Shown in pieces: positions 48,941 through 60,200 of a stretch of 64,000 nucleotides of DNA. The position numbers were made by a program, and so were the translations under genes. How positions within the stretch are numbered: position 1 is the stretch's first letter; every line of letters starts with the position of its first letter. The notes under the pieces are model-generated. The model was not told the origin of the DNA. It saw only the letters and a list, made by a program, of their open reading frames with translations, and ran no database searches. This DNA comes from Lunularia cruciata (Eukaryota > Streptophyta > Marchantiopsida > Lunulariales > Lunulariaceae). The stretch spans positions 39,303 through 103,302 of the forward strand of contig OX419759.1 in NCBI GenBank assembly GCA_948567375.1, in the 5' to 3' direction.

Positions 48941-48980
48941 TAGTTTCAAAGTGAGCTCCAAAGAGCTCACTTTGAAACTA
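48941..48980 (+). repeat. Perfect 18-bp inverted repeat with 4-base loop
   Basis: TAGTTTCAAAGTGAGCTC (48941-48958), CAAA, then the exact reverse complement (48963-48980). In the related fragment at 43145-43560 the equivalent stretch does not form this perfect hairpin. Confidence 0.97.
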
Positions 48981-49814
48981 TTGAGCCTTCGAGTTCCTGG
49001 CTATGGTGGACAGAGGCCGGCAAGCATCACCTGGATTCTCTATGCTTGAGTGGGTGTGGCTTGACTGGAATAAGTGCCCAGTTGTTGGCAGTTTACAAAG
49101 TGACAGATCAAGTATTGATCTGAGTTGAGTTGAGTTGAGAATGTTAAGCAATTTGATTACATCAGAGAAGTGAAGTTAGGGGGAAATCGGCTGTAGGAAC
49201 GTTGAGTGTTGGTGGTATCTCCAAGCTCGGTGGATCGTGGTAGCTTGATTCAAGTTTTGTGTTTCCCTAGTGTGTAGAAGCTCGTTCAGTTGATGCAGAT
49301 TTGGCAGTTAGGCGGACGGTGTGCGGAAGCGCTGGCCAAATTTTGAGCAAAGAAGGAGCAATTTTTGAGCAGTGTTGTGATTTTGAGCTCAAGAGGTGAA
49401 GGCAGGACCAATCTGTTGCGAGTTGGGCTCAGAAAGTGAAATTGAAGGTGGAGTTGGGAAGCTCTTCTCATGAAATTGTGATTTGGAAAAACCCATTTTG
49501 TCAAGTTGGCTCGAGTGGAAAGTTAGCGGGGGATTTGGCGGACATCCATCTTTAGGGTTTACGTCAGATTTACATCAAATTAGTTTGGAGGAGTTTTGCA
49601 GATTTGGAGAAGTTTCACCAATTTTGGAGGAGGTTCGAAGTGGCAACAAGAAAGGCCTCATTTGGCTGAATTTCGGCGTTTCGAGGCTTTGAGGCATAGG
49701 GCTGTGGGCTATGAGAGGCTACGAAGGGCCAGCAAGCTAGCTTGCTAGCGTGAGACTAGCTAGTTTAGAGTAGATCTTGGTCATTGGTTGGCAAAATCTG
49801 CCTTTCCTGCTAGA

Positions 49815-49893
49815 TTGTGCGCAATAGGGTTTGACCCCTAGATCTCTTGTTCCTAGACTGGTGCCCTAGCCAACTGGTCTACCCTCACTTGTT
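49815..49893 (-). other. tRNA-like sequence (A-box and B-box words), probably a relic
   Basis: On the minus strand TAGACCAGTTGG (49881-49870) fits an RNA polymerase III A box and GGGTCAAACCC (49837-49827) approximates a B box 32 bases further on, with a T-arm-like TAGGG/CCCTA. I could not fold a convincing anticodon arm, so it is not called a tRNA gene. Confidence 0.35.
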
Positions 49894-50022
49894 GTCCTAG
49901 TGACTGCACCACTGTTATCTATACACATGTAGCTTTGGCTAGGAGAGGCAGTTTGATCCCATTCTTGGTGATCCTGGTAGCTTAGGACTTAGATATGAAC
50001 TACTCTTATGTCAAATGCCAAA

Positions 50023-50037
50023 TGGTGGCAGAGTCAG
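50023..50037 (+). promoter_or_regulatory. Primer-binding-site-like sequence of G3
   Basis: TGGTGGCAGAGTCAG shares TGGT and CAGAG with the usual initiator-Met-tRNA primer site of plant Ty3/gypsy elements. It lies about 0.5 kb before the first gag-like frame. Confidence 0.4.
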
Positions 50038-50518
50038 TCCCGTGTTGTGTTATGAGATGGAGAGTTTTTGTTTAGATTTCTTGTGATTGGATCCCCTCCA
50101 TTCTCTACTTCCTATTTGTGCATCACATTTGTGTGAGGTGCCTTGACTTTTGAGCATTGGTGCTCTGGTGTGCTCTCGGTGGTGAGGCTGGAGTGATAAC
50201 CAGTTAGACTACCTCTGTTTCTCTCCAATGAGGTAGGAAGTGATGACCTGCAGACCGTGAGAGTGCGTGTTATGATGGCAGGTTACAGGTTGCCCTTCCC
50301 CTAGTGTAGTTATCTTGGTTAGAGTTACATTAGTGGGTGGTGTTTAGTTGGTGTTGGCACACGGTGGTGTTGGCACTTGGTGGGGTACTTGCAGTTGCGA
50401 CTTGCGGTTGCAGTTGGTGGTTCGGGTTTGTTGGTGTGGTTGCTTGGTCACGACGGAGTTCTTTGGAGATTCTAGAGGAGTTAGCCCTACAGTACGCAAT
50501 GGGTTTACTCGGAGTGGT

Positions 50519-51340
50519 GCTCGGTATCAACCTGTATCTCAGGTCCCAGTGAGGGAGGAGATTGACTCTGAGTTGGAGTTTGACACAGGAGCTGATTTAG
50601 TTGAGAGTGCACTTGGTGTATTCGCACTATTGTTGTGGGACATGGATGAGATTTATGGGGCCTCCAAAGGCCCTAGGCGTTACTCTGGTATAGTGGGTAC
50701 CATTGAGTTGGATGACTTCATCTAGGAGTTTGATAGTTGGTGTGATCTGCAGTAGATGCGGAACCCGACTTTGTTCACACCCTTCATGGCATGGAAGGGG
50801 TTGTTTCAGCATCTGAAGGGTCCGCCGATGGATGACTACCATGAGTTTAGGAGGGCTCATTTGGAGGAGATTGAGTTATGAGATAGTATTGGTCTCCACA
50901 CTATGTCTCCATCACTTCAGGTTCGGTGGCCAGGAGTAGATCGGCTGTACCTACAAGTTCTAGCTCGAGTAGTGTGGGTGGAGCTAGTGGAGGTGCACTA
51001 GCTGGAGATAGTGCTACTACAAGTGGAGGTACCGCTACAGGAGGTGGTGTGGTACCGGGGTTTAACCCCATGGTGGAGTTCTTCCTATGTTTGAGGCAGA
51101 ACTACCAGGGAGTGCGGACTGACAAGCTAAGGAGCTTGCAGGAGTTCCAGCGGAAGGCTAGAGAGAGCCTACGCGAGGCATATACTCGCATGAGGCGGCT
51201 GATCAGTTTCACTCAGGGAGTTACCGAGGCCCAAGCAGTCCAATTTTGGTATGGGATACTGGACAGGGAGTTGCGACGTAGAGTTCGTGATGCTACGTTG
51301 TTGCAGGCTACTTCGCCCACTTTGGCAGTAGTCTTTGGTT
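50519..51340 (+). pseudogene. gag region of element G3, left part
   Basis: Gag-type sequence of a Ty3/gypsy element. There is an acidic start (ELEFDTGADLVE), a tryptophan-containing core (MAWKGLFQHLKGPPMDDYHE), a Ser/Gly-rich linker, then REAYTRMRRLISFTQGVTEA and QFWYGILDRELRRRVRDATL. It is a broken fossil with a few breaks, and is cut off at 51341 by the inserted palindrome. The continuation is at 62703. Confidence 0.7.
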
Positions 51341-52032
51341 TGTGAGCCGGCCTGTCTCTCACTCAGGATGAACCTCTGATGGCTATTATGGTAGCGCACC
51401 ATGGACTAAGAAGGCAAGGAACCCCAACTCCATCATACTCCTCCAAGGCTAACACTCCAAGACTCAAGACATTGCTCACTAGAGAACTCAATGAGAGAGA
51501 GATAGTTGCAAATGAAAGGATGATGAGTACCTCCTCACTCCTTGTTTATATACTTGTGAAATAGTTACGTACCAAAGTTACTAATTACCGTAGTAACTCA
51601 AGTTACTAGACTAAAAGTCAAGTAAAGTCAAAAAGTAGAAAGGAATATCCATTCACATGGGCATATTCCCCTAAGCATGTGGTCTTATCTTGACCCAACC
51701 ACTAAAGCAAGGATTCCTTCACATGGGCTATCCTTGGACTAAAGAAGAATCTAAAACAAAAAGGCTTGCGGGCCCAAGAGTTCTCAACTCTTTCCCCAAA
51801 GCCAAACACCTAGGAATAATACCAAGTCAACACACTAAAATCCAAAATAGTGGTGCTCATCTTTTCTACTTCCTCTAAAGTAAGGTCCCATCTATCTTAG
51901 CTATGACTAACTTTAGCTAACCATGACTAATATAGAACCATCCTTTATCTCTATATAAATAATATCTCTTAAGTACTTGTAATACCAAGCTAAATATCAC
52001 AATACCACACACATGCACAAATGGGTGTTACA
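51341..52032 (-). mobile_element. 3' LTR of the left Ty3/gypsy copy
   Basis: On the minus strand it starts TGTAACACCC at 52032, directly after a purine-rich tract and shortly after the pol stop at 52081. It carries a TATA-type box near 51545-51551. The outer edge is taken as the end of the palindrome arm (TGT...ACA if so), but the true LTR end may lie up to about 60 bp further in. Confidence 0.7.
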
Positions 52033-55000
52033 TTTACCCCCGGACTAAGTTTTCACTTTGTCCTCAAAGTGAAGGTCTCTCTACCTTCTATGGTACATCT
52101 TCAACTTATCATGGTTAATCCTATCAAAGTGTCTTCCTCCCAACTCCTTGAGATCATAAGTGTAATTTCCCCACACCTTCTCTACTATGAAAGGTCCAAA
52201 GTACTTAGGCAAAAACTTCTTTTGTACTCTCTTGAATCGAATGGAATCAAACAACATTACCCAATCACCTTCTTTGAAAGGCTCCACCTTCTTCTTGCCT
52301 TGCCTCTTGTCATAGCTCTCCTTTTGTTTCCTTTGGGCTTGCTCCACTCGAACCATAGCAACTGCTCTTGCCTCTTCCAACTCCATGAGTTGATCCTTCC
52401 TTGACTTCTCTGCATCACTTCCTTGTGCTTTCTTCAATCTCCTATGAATGCTTTGGAAGGTAGGAAGATCAAAGTGAATAGGTAAGGTAGACTCAATACC
52501 ATACACCAATTGGAATGGAGAATATCCAGTGGAAGTCTTCATGGTTGTCCTATACTCCCACAAAACTGCATGAATCCTCTTGTCCCAATGATGTTTAGCC
52601 CCCTCCATTTCTGCATCTTTGGCCAACATCATGCACAAGGTCTGATTGGTTCTCTCTGCCAAGCCATTGGAATTTGGCTTATAGGATGTAGTTACTCTAT
52701 GTGTGATAGAGAAATGTCGTAGCATGGCTGTAGTAATGCTTCCTGTAAACTCTCCTCCTCTATCAGAAACCAACTCCAAAGGGCATCCAAACCTAGTGAT
52801 AATGAGTTCATAAAGAAATCTACCCACTTCATCTTCATTCTTGTCCCTCAATGGTCTAGCCTCAACCCACTTGGTAAGGTAATCAGTAACTACCACAATG
52901 TACCGATTGTTCCTTGGGGTTCTATTGAGAGGTCCTACAAAATCAATTCCCCACTTCTCAAAGGGTCCTAGCAATGGAATTGATCTAAGTGGTGGAGTGG
53001 ATGTAGACTTTCTAGCAAAAGCTTGACAAACATGACAAGTTTTGCAATAATCAAGACAATCCTTGAAAATCCCTCTCCAATGGTAACCTGCATCTAGAAT
53101 CTTGAAAGCAGTCACCTTTCCTGCAAAGTGTCCTCCACATACTAAACCTTCATGAAACTGCTTTATGAGTAGGATAGACTCTTCCTTACCCACTGCTCTT
53201 CGAAGTAGACCATCTGCTCCTTGGTGAAAAAGAATATCATCCACCATTGTGTAAGGTCTAGATCTTGCTGCAAGGGCCTTCCTCTCCCTAGCATGCATCC
53301 CTTCTGGATAGTTACCTCTTGTCACAAAATCCACAATCTCCTTGTACTCCATTGGAACCTCTTGAGTGACTGAGATTGTCATGAGCTCCTCATCCGAGAA
53401 GGAATCATCTACTGGCTCATCTCCATCATGATCATAGGCTCTAGATAACAAATCAGCATTTGCATGTTTCTTTCCTGGCCTATCCTCAATTGTGTAGTCA
53501 TACTCAGACAAGAGAATCATCCACCTTGCTAGTCTCCCTTCAACATTAGGCTTGTTGAAGATGTACTTCAAAGCCTTGTGATCCGTGACAATTGTGGCTT
53601 TCCCTCCAATCAAGTAGTGTCTAAACTTCTTGAGACCAAAGATCACTGCCAACCCTTCTCTCTCTGTGACAGAGTAGTTCTTCTCTGCTGAAACCATCTG
53701 CCTACTAGCATAAGCTATTGGATGATCATGCCCATCTTGGTCTAATTGACTAAGAGTGCATCCTATAGCTACATTAGAAGCATCAGTGTAGAGGATGAAA
53801 GGCTTACTCCAATCAGGTTTAGCAAGAATTGGAGCTACAACAAGGGATTGCTTGAGCTCCTCAAAAGCTTTGAGAGCCTCCTTGTCTTCCAAAATCACCA
53901 TGTAATCTACACCCTTCTTCATGTAGATGGTCAATGCATAAGCCTTGTTGGAAAATGAGAAGATGAACCTCCTATAGTACCCAACCATTCCCAAGAATTG
54001 GTGTAACTTTGTCAAGCTTGAAGGGAATGGAAGGTCTGAGATTTTCCTCACCTTCTTAGGATCAACTGCTATTCCATCCTTGGAGATGATGTGCCCCAAA
54101 AGTAGACCTTCTTCACATCCAAAAATGCACTTCTCTGGGTTGAGTGATGCATTTGCCTCATCCAAGCGTTGCAAGACTTTGATTAGGTGCTCAAAGTGCT
54201 CCTCCTTGCTCCCATAGACACAAAAGTCATCAATGAAATCTCTCACAAATTTCCCAATGAAAGGTTCAAATACCTTGTTCATGAACCGTTGGAATGTGGC
54301 TGGAGCATTGCAAAGCCCAAAAGGCATGACCTTGAAAGCGTAAGTTCCCCAAGGTGTGGTGAATGTGGTGAGTTGTTGATGCTCTGGTGCAATCTTGATT
54401 TGGTTATATCCACTATAACCATCTCCAAAACTGTACCTCTCATGACCTGCAACCTCCTCCAAGATCTCATCAATGAATGGCAATGGGTAGTAGTCCTTCT
54501 TGGTAACAGCATTGAGCTTCTTGTAATCCACACATACCCGAAGCTTGCCATTCTTTTTCTTCACAATGACAATTGGAGACACCCATTCTGAATTCTCCAC
54601 CTCAAAGATAAATCCAGCCACCTTGAGCTTATCAATCTCCTCCTTCACAACCAAAGATATTGGTGGGCTAATGCGACGTTGCTTTTGGCGGATTGGTCTT
54701 GCGTGTGACTCCACCTCTATCTTGTGCTCCTCCAAGGTGACTTCCTTCAAATCCTTGTAACTAAAAGCAAACACATGGATGAACTTGCGGAAAATCTCCT
54801 CAAATCTCACCTTCTCCTCCTTGGTAACATTTGGGCCATACTTGAGGGTAGATAACCTTCTCTCTACCTCCTCAAGTGTCAATGGTGATTTATCTGGGTC
54901 CTTCAAAACCTCTGGCTTAGGTGCAAAATCCATAGCACACAAAGGATACACATCTGAATCAGATTCAGATTCATCCTCCTCCGTGGAAGTCTCCTCTTCC

Positions 55001-56779
55001 ATGGTTGTGTCCACACCTGAAGCTCCTCCTTCAGAATCAGATTCCCAATAATCAGAAGATGGGGTATCTGAATGTGAAGTGTTGGTGGTGTTAGTCACAG
55101 GAACAGTGACTCTATGGTTTGATGGCCCAATCCTTAAGTACCCTTTGTGCCATCGATCAGTTGTGCGTGCTGCTCTCAAACATGGCCTCCCAAGAAGTAA
55201 GTCATAGCTTGAATCCTTCAAGACTTGGAAAGTCATGAGATTTTGAACTCCCATAAATGAAACTACCACCTTATCCATCACTCCTACTGGTCGAACTTGT
55301 TGCTTGTTTGCCATGCTCACCACAAATGTTGAAGCTCTTGAGGGTATCATACCCAACTTCTTCATCAACCTTTCTGACATGGCATTCACTGCTGATCCTC
55401 CATCAACCAATGCATCCTTGATGTTGTGACCATTCACTCTCACATCAATCTTGGAGGCATATTCACAAGCTTCCCATGGTGCTGGCTTGGCATCCACCAC
55501 CCCTATTGATATTGGAACTTTTGCCTTCTTCTTCTTCTTGCTCCTTGTAGAACTCAAACCACCTCTAAGCTCCTTTCTCAAGGTAGGGTTCAAAGCAATT
55601 AATTGGCCCACTGTGATGTTAGCCTTGTGACTACCAACATCCTCCAACACATTGTAGTTCCATTGTTGCTTGGAGATCAAGAAGTCCTCCATCCCCAACT
55701 TCTTCCTTGGAGTCTTTGTTGTTGATGGTGTTGAGGTGCGAGTGCTCCTAGTAGACATAGGAGTATCCTTGCTTGAAGTAAATCCTTGAGAAGAGTGAAC
55801 ATCCTCTGCAAAACGAGCTCTCTTCTTCTCTTGTGCCAAAAGCTCCAAATTAGGACCCTTGGAGTTTGAGCACTCTCCCTTCTCATACTTGCTCTCAACC
55901 ACATCTATGGATGCTATCCCCTTACCTTTGTTGGGATTAGGAGCCACTTGGGTTTCACTACCTCCCTCTTTCTCTCTATTGGCTCCCTCATAACCCCTTC
56001 CTCCATGGTAAGTGGAATTTGGGCAATTCCTTTGGATATGGCCTCTTCCCCCACAACCAAAACAATTTCTATCATTGAAATTGTTGGCTGGTTGGCCTCC
56101 TCTATATGGATGGTTTCCATAACTCCTAGGCCCTCTCCCTACATTCTGATCCACCTCTCTCTTCTCCCATAATTGCACCACATTGATCTTGAGATCTGCA
56201 AGTTGTTCTGTGATGGTTTGGAGTGGATCTTTTGGTGGAGGTGCAAGAATTGGAGCAACTACTACTTGTGGTGCAACCCTTGTCACCAAAGTATCAGAAG
56301 TTCCACCATACTTGTAGCCTTGAGGAGGATGCACAACCTCCTTCACCACCAAATCACTTTCATCCCCTTCCAAACTCTCCTCCATACGAATTGCGATCTT
56401 GATAGCTTCAACCTTGGAAGAAGGTTTCTCATATCTCACCTTGCTTCTAATTTGTGGTCTCAATCCTCCCACAAAATTCTTGGTGAGCATGGCCCCTATG
56501 CCAATCATTGTAGTCTCCACATCATCCCCACCCTTCCTCAACACTATGCGAAATCTGGACTCCAATTTTTCCACTCTTTCCACATAGACTCTCACTTTCT
56601 CTCCATCTCCTTGCTTGAGAAATGTAACCTCACTCATCAATCTCTCATAACTCTCATCAGGAAGAAATTTCTCAATGAGTGCTGAAGTCAAAGTCTCCCA
56701 AGACTCCTCTTCCCCCTCTCTCCTCTCTCTCTTTTGGTATTCTGACTCATACCATGTAAGTGCTGCATCCTCAAAGAAA
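51341..56779 (-). repeat. Left arm of an 11.4-kb palindrome
   Basis: Reverse-complement match to 57277-62702 along its whole length. The outer ends are TGTGAGCCGG here and CCGGCTCACA on the right. The inner ends are CTCAAAGAAA and TTTCTTTGAG. The arms are 5439 and 5426 bp. The encoded proteins differ at roughly two dozen of about 1400 compared residues, so the arms are very similar but not identical. Confidence 0.95.
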
Positions 56780-56907
56780 TCTGGTAATAATGAGGCCCAC
56801 TCATTCTTCCTCCTCTCATTGTTTCCTATGCAAGCTCTCTTGAAGTCTCTCACAAAGGCCTCCACATCTTCTCCATCCTTGCCAAAGAAAACCGGAAGTT
56901 TCCCCAT
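52081..56907 (-). CDS. Ty3/gypsy gag-pol polyprotein, left copy, frame looks whole
   Basis: 1608 codons in a single frame. Gag occupies about 1-280, the CCHC knuckle is at 282-295 (CFGCGGRGHIQRNC), and an aspartic protease with VDGGS is at 501-505. RT runs about 750-930 with DGYSGYNQI and FIDD at 891-894. RNase H shows YTDAS at 1040-1044. Integrase has an HHCC finger (about 1252-1294) and D1322, D1382, E1418, with the last two 36 apart as in the D,D-35-E pattern. It ends with a G-P-F module (YFGPFIVEKVW) and has no chromodomain. RT style is nearer the non-chromoviral (Tat/Athila-like) plant Ty3/gypsy elements. The 5' LTR is absent in front of it, so the element as a whole is incomplete. It is fairly young by its similarity to the right copy. 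Confidence 0.93.
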   Translation of the reverse strand: MGKLPVFFGKDGEDVEAFVRDFKRACIGNNERRKNEWASLLPDFFEDAALTWYESEYQKRERREGEEESWETLTSALIEKFLPDESYERLMSEVTFLKQGDGEKVRVYVERVEKLESRFRIVLRKGGDDVETTMIGIGAMLTKNFVGGLRPQIRSKVRYEKPSSKVEAIKIAIRMEESLEGDESDLVVKEVVHPPQGYKYGGTSDTLVTRVAPQVVVAPILAPPPKDPLQTITEQLADLKINVVQLWEKREVDQNVGRGPRSYGNHPYRGGQPANNFNDRNCFGCGGRGHIQRNCPNSTYHGGRGYEGANREKEGGSETQVAPNPNKGKGIASIDVVESKYEKGECSNSKGPNLELLAQEKKRARFAEDVHSSQGFTSSKDTPMSTRSTRTSTPSTTKTPRKKLGMEDFLISKQQWNYNVLEDVGSHKANITVGQLIALNPTLRKELRGGLSSTRSKKKKKAKVPISIGVVDAKPAPWEACEYASKIDVRVNGHNIKDALVDGGSAVNAMSERLMKKLGMIPSRASTFVVSMANKQQVRPVGVMDKVVVSFMGVQNLMTFQVLKDSSYDLLLGRPCLRAARTTDRWHKGYLRIGPSNHRVTVPVTNTTNTSHSDTPSSDYWESDSEGGASGVDTTMEEETSTEEDESESDSDVYPLCAMDFAPKPEVLKDPDKSPLTLEEVERRLSTLKYGPNVTKEEKVRFEEIFRKFIHVFAFSYKDLKEVTLEEHKIEVESHARPIRQKQRRISPPISLVVKEEIDKLKVAGFIFEVENSEWVSPIVIVKKKNGKLRVCVDYKKLNAVTKKDYYPLPFIDEILEEVAGHERYSFGDGYSGYNQIKIAPEHQQLTTFTTPWGTYAFKVMPFGLCNAPATFQRFMNKVFEPFIGKFVRDFIDDFCVYGSKEEHFEHLIKVLQRLDEANASLNPEKCIFGCEEGLLLGHIISKDGIAVDPKKVRKISDLPFPSSLTKLHQFLGMVGYYRRFIFSFSNKAYALTIYMKKGVDYMVILEDKEALKAFEELKQSLVVAPILAKPDWSKPFILYTDASNVAIGCTLSQLDQDGHDHPIAYASRQMVSAEKNYSVTEREGLAVIFGLKKFRHYLIGGKATIVTDHKALKYIFNKPNVEGRLARWMILLSEYDYTIEDRPGKKHANADLLSRAYDHDGDEPVDDSFSDEELMTISVTQEVPMEYKEIVDFVTRGNYPEGMHARERKALAARSRPYTMVDDILFHQGADGLLRRAVGKEESILLIKQFHEGLVCGGHFAGKVTAFKILDAGYHWRGIFKDCLDYCKTCHVCQAFARKSTSTPPLRSIPLLGPFEKWGIDFVGPLNRTPRNNRYIVVVTDYLTKWVEARPLRDKNEDEVGRFLYELIITRFGCPLELVSDRGGEFTGSITTAMLRHFSITHRVTTSYKPNSNGLAERTNQTLCMMLAKDAEMEGAKHHWDKRIHAVLWEYRTTMKTSTGYSPFQLVYGIESTLPIHFDLPTFQSIHRRLKKAQGSDAEKSRKDQLMELEEARAVAMVRVEQAQRKQKESYDKRQGKKKVEPFKEGDWVMLFDSIRFKRVQKKFLPKYFGPFIVEKVWGNYTYDLKELGGRHFDRINHDKLKMYHRR

Positions 56908-57276
56908 CTTAACCCCTCACTATCTTTCTTTTCTCTCAAATTTTTTTTTTTCCTCTTTTCTTTTCTCTCACTCTATTACTAATAGAGTATATACATGACT
57001 AACACCATCTGAGAATAATCCACTCTAGGGAACACAAAAGGTTCAGGTTGCTCCAAGATTTCTATAGCAACATCAAATCCTAGAGTGCATATTAATCTAA
57101 CTCTCATGGATAGTTTATCCATAAGTTGAAAGATTATCTCCATCACTAATCTTGAGAACTAACTGATGAAGGTGGTAGTATTTCTGTAGCTGTACTAAGA
57201 CTCTCTCCAAGATCCTTCACCAAAGTTTCCAAAAGTGCTTTTACTCCACTACACTCATGTCCTTTTGGAAGTCCTG
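56780..57276. other. Unique spacer at the centre of the palindrome
   Basis: It belongs to the left copy: it holds the first gag codons (start at 56907) and about 370 bp of leader on the minus strand, including a pyrimidine-rich run at 56928-56970. I see no LTR end and no primer-binding word here, so both copies lack a 5' LTR. Confidence 0.75.
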
Positions 57277-60200
57277 TTTCTTTGAGGATGTAGCACTTAC
57301 ATGGTATGAGTTAGAATACCAAAAGAGAGAGAGGAGAGAGGGGGAAGAGGAGTCTTGGGAGACTTTGACTTCAGCACTCATTGAGAACTTTCTTCCTGAT
57401 GAGAGTTATGAGAGATTGATGAGTGAGGTTACATTTCTCAAGCAAGGAGATGGAGAGAAAGTGAGAGTCTATGTGGAAAGAGTGGAAAAATTGGAGTCCA
57501 GATTTCGCATAGTGTTGAGGAAGGGTGGGGATGATGTGGAGACTAAAATGATTGGCATAGGGGCCATGCTCACCAAGAATTTTGTGGGAGGATTGAGACC
57601 ACAAATTAGAAGCAAGGTGAGATATGAGAAACCTTCTTCCAAGGTTGAAGCTATCAAGATCGCAATTCGTATGGAGGAGAGTTTGGAAGGGGATGAGAGT
57701 GATTTGGTGGTGAAGGAGGTTGTGCATCCTCCTCAAGGCTACAAGTATGGTGGAACTTCTGATACTTTGGTGACAAGGGTTGCACCACAAGTAGTAGTTG
57801 CTCCAATTCTTGCACCTCCACCAAAAGATCCACTCCAAACCATCACAGAACAACTTGCGGATCTCAAGATCAATGTGGTGCAACTATGGGAGAAGAGAGA
57901 GGTGGATCAGAATGTAGGGAGAGGACCTAGGAGTTATGGAAACTATCCATATAGAGGAGGCCAACCAGCCAACAATTTCAATGATAGAAATTGTTTTGGT
58001 TGTGGAGGAAGAGGCCATATCCAAAGGAATTGCCCAAATTCCACTTACCATGGAGGAAGGGGTTATGAGGGAGCCAATAGAGGGAAAGAGGGAGGTAGTG
58101 AAACCCAAGTGGCTCCTAATCCCAACAAAGGTAAGGGGATAGCATCCATAGATGTGGTTGAGAGCAAGTATGAGAAGGGAGAGTGCTCAAACTCCAAGGG
58201 TCCTAATTTGGAGCTTTTGGCACAAGAGAAGAAGAGAGCTCGTTTTGCAGAGGATGTTCACTCTTCTCAAGGATTTACTTCAAGCAAGGATACTCCTATG
58301 TCTACTAGGAGCACTCGCACCTCAACACCATCAACAACAAAGACTCCAAGGAAGAAGTTGGGGATGGAGGACTTCTTGATCTCAAAGCAACAATGGAACT
58401 ACAATGTGTTGGAGGATGTTGGTAGTCACAAGGCTAACATCACAGTGGGCCAATTAATTGCTTTGAACCCTACCTTGAGAAAGGAGCTTAGAGGTGGTTT
58501 GAGTTCTACAAGGAGCAAAAAGAAGAAGAAGGCAAAAGTTCTAGTATCAATGGGGGTGGTGGATGCCAAGCCAGCACCATGGGAGGCTTGTGAATATGCC
58601 TCCAAGATTGATGTGAGAGTGAATGGTCACAACATCAAGGATGCATTGGTTGATGGAGGATCAACAGTGAATGCCATGTCAGAAAGGTTGATGAAGAAGT
58701 TGGGTATGATACCCTCAAGAGCTTCAACATTTGTGGTGAGCATGGCAAACAAGCAACAAGTTCGACCAGTAGGGGTGATGGATAAGGTGGTAGTTTCAGT
58801 TATGGGAGTTCAAAATCTCATGACTTTCCAAGTCTTGAAGGATTCAAGCTATGACTTACTCCTTGGGAGGCCATGGTTGAGAGCAGCACACACAACTGAT
58901 CGATGGCACAAAGGGTACTTGAGGATTGGGCCATCAAACCATAGAGTCACTGTTCCTGTGACTAACACCACCAACACTTCACATTCAGATACCCCATCTT
59001 CTAATTATTGGGAATCAGATTCTGAAGAAGGAGCTTCAGGTGTGGACACAAGCATGGAAGAGGAGACTTCCACGGAGGAAGATGAATCTGAATCTGATTC
59101 AGATGTGTATCCCTTGTGTGCTATGGATTTTGCACCTAAGCCAGAGGTTTTGAAGGACCCAGATAAATCACCATTGACACTTGAGGAGGTAGAGAGAAGG
59201 TTATCTACCCTCAAGTATGGCCCAAATGTTACCAAGGAGGAGAAGGTGAGATTTGAGGAGATTTTCCGCAAGTTCATCCATGTGTTTGCTTTTAGTTACA
59301 AGGATTTGAAGGAAGTCACCTTGGAGGAGCACAAGATAGAGGTGGAGTCACATGCAAGACCAATCCGCCAAAAGCAACGTCGCATTAGCCCACCAATATC
59401 TTTGGTTGTGAAGGAGGAGATTGATAAGCTCAAGGTGGCTGGATTTATCTTTGAGGTGGAGAATTCAGAATGGGTGTCTCCAATTGTCATTGTGAAGAAA
59501 AAGAATGGCAAGCTTCGAGTATGTGTGGATTACAAGAAGCTTAATGCTGTTACCAAGAAGGACTACTACCCATTGCCATTCATTGATGAGATCTTGGAGG
59601 AGGTTGCAGGTCATGAGAGGTACATTTTTGGAGATGGTTATAGTGGATATAACCAAATAAAGATTGCACCAGAGCATCAACAACTCACCACATTCACCAC
59701 ACCTTGGGGAACTTACGCTTTCAAGGTCATGCCTTTTGGGCTTTGCAATGCTCCAGCCACATTCCAACGGTTCATGAACAAGGTATTTGAACCTTTCATT
59801 GGGAAATTTGTGAGAGATTTCATTGATGACTTTTGTGTCTATGGGAGCAAGGAGGAGCACTTTGATCACCTAATCAAAGTCTTGCAATGCTTGGATGAGG
59901 CAAATGCATCACTCAACCCAGAGAAGTGCATTTTTGGATGTGAAGAAGGTCTACTTTTGGGGCACATCATCTCCAAGGATGGAATAGCAGTTGATCCTAA
60001 GAAGGTGAGGAAAATCTCAGACCTTCCATTCCCTTCAAGCTTGACAAAGTTACACCAATTCTTGGGAATGGTTGGGTACTATAGGAGGTTCATCTTCTCA
60101 TTTTCCAACAAGGCTTATGCATTGACCATCTACATGAAGAAGGGTGTAGATTACATGGTGATTTTGGAAGACAAGGAGGCTCTCAAAGCTTTTGAGGAGC

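Larger units (their letters stand above)
48709..50022 (+). mobile_element. Tentative LTR and leader of a Ty3/gypsy-type element (G3)
   Basis: TGTCACGCC at 48709 is a plausible LTR start, and a tRNA-primer-like word follows at 50023. Between them I see no open frame. Part of it (48815-49060) has a diverged relative at 43145-43560. The 3' edge of the LTR is not established and no second LTR lies in the window. Confidence 0.4.

Noticed and set aside
50200-50211. Second A-box-like word (TAGTCTAACTGG on the minus strand) as a tRNA gene
   Set aside because: No B-box word lies at a suitable distance and no cloverleaf could be drawn.
57371-57883. 170-codon minus-strand frame inside the right gypsy copy, and its twin at 56173-56685
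   Set aside because: These are antisense shadows of the gag-pol frame, present twice only because the palindrome repeats them.
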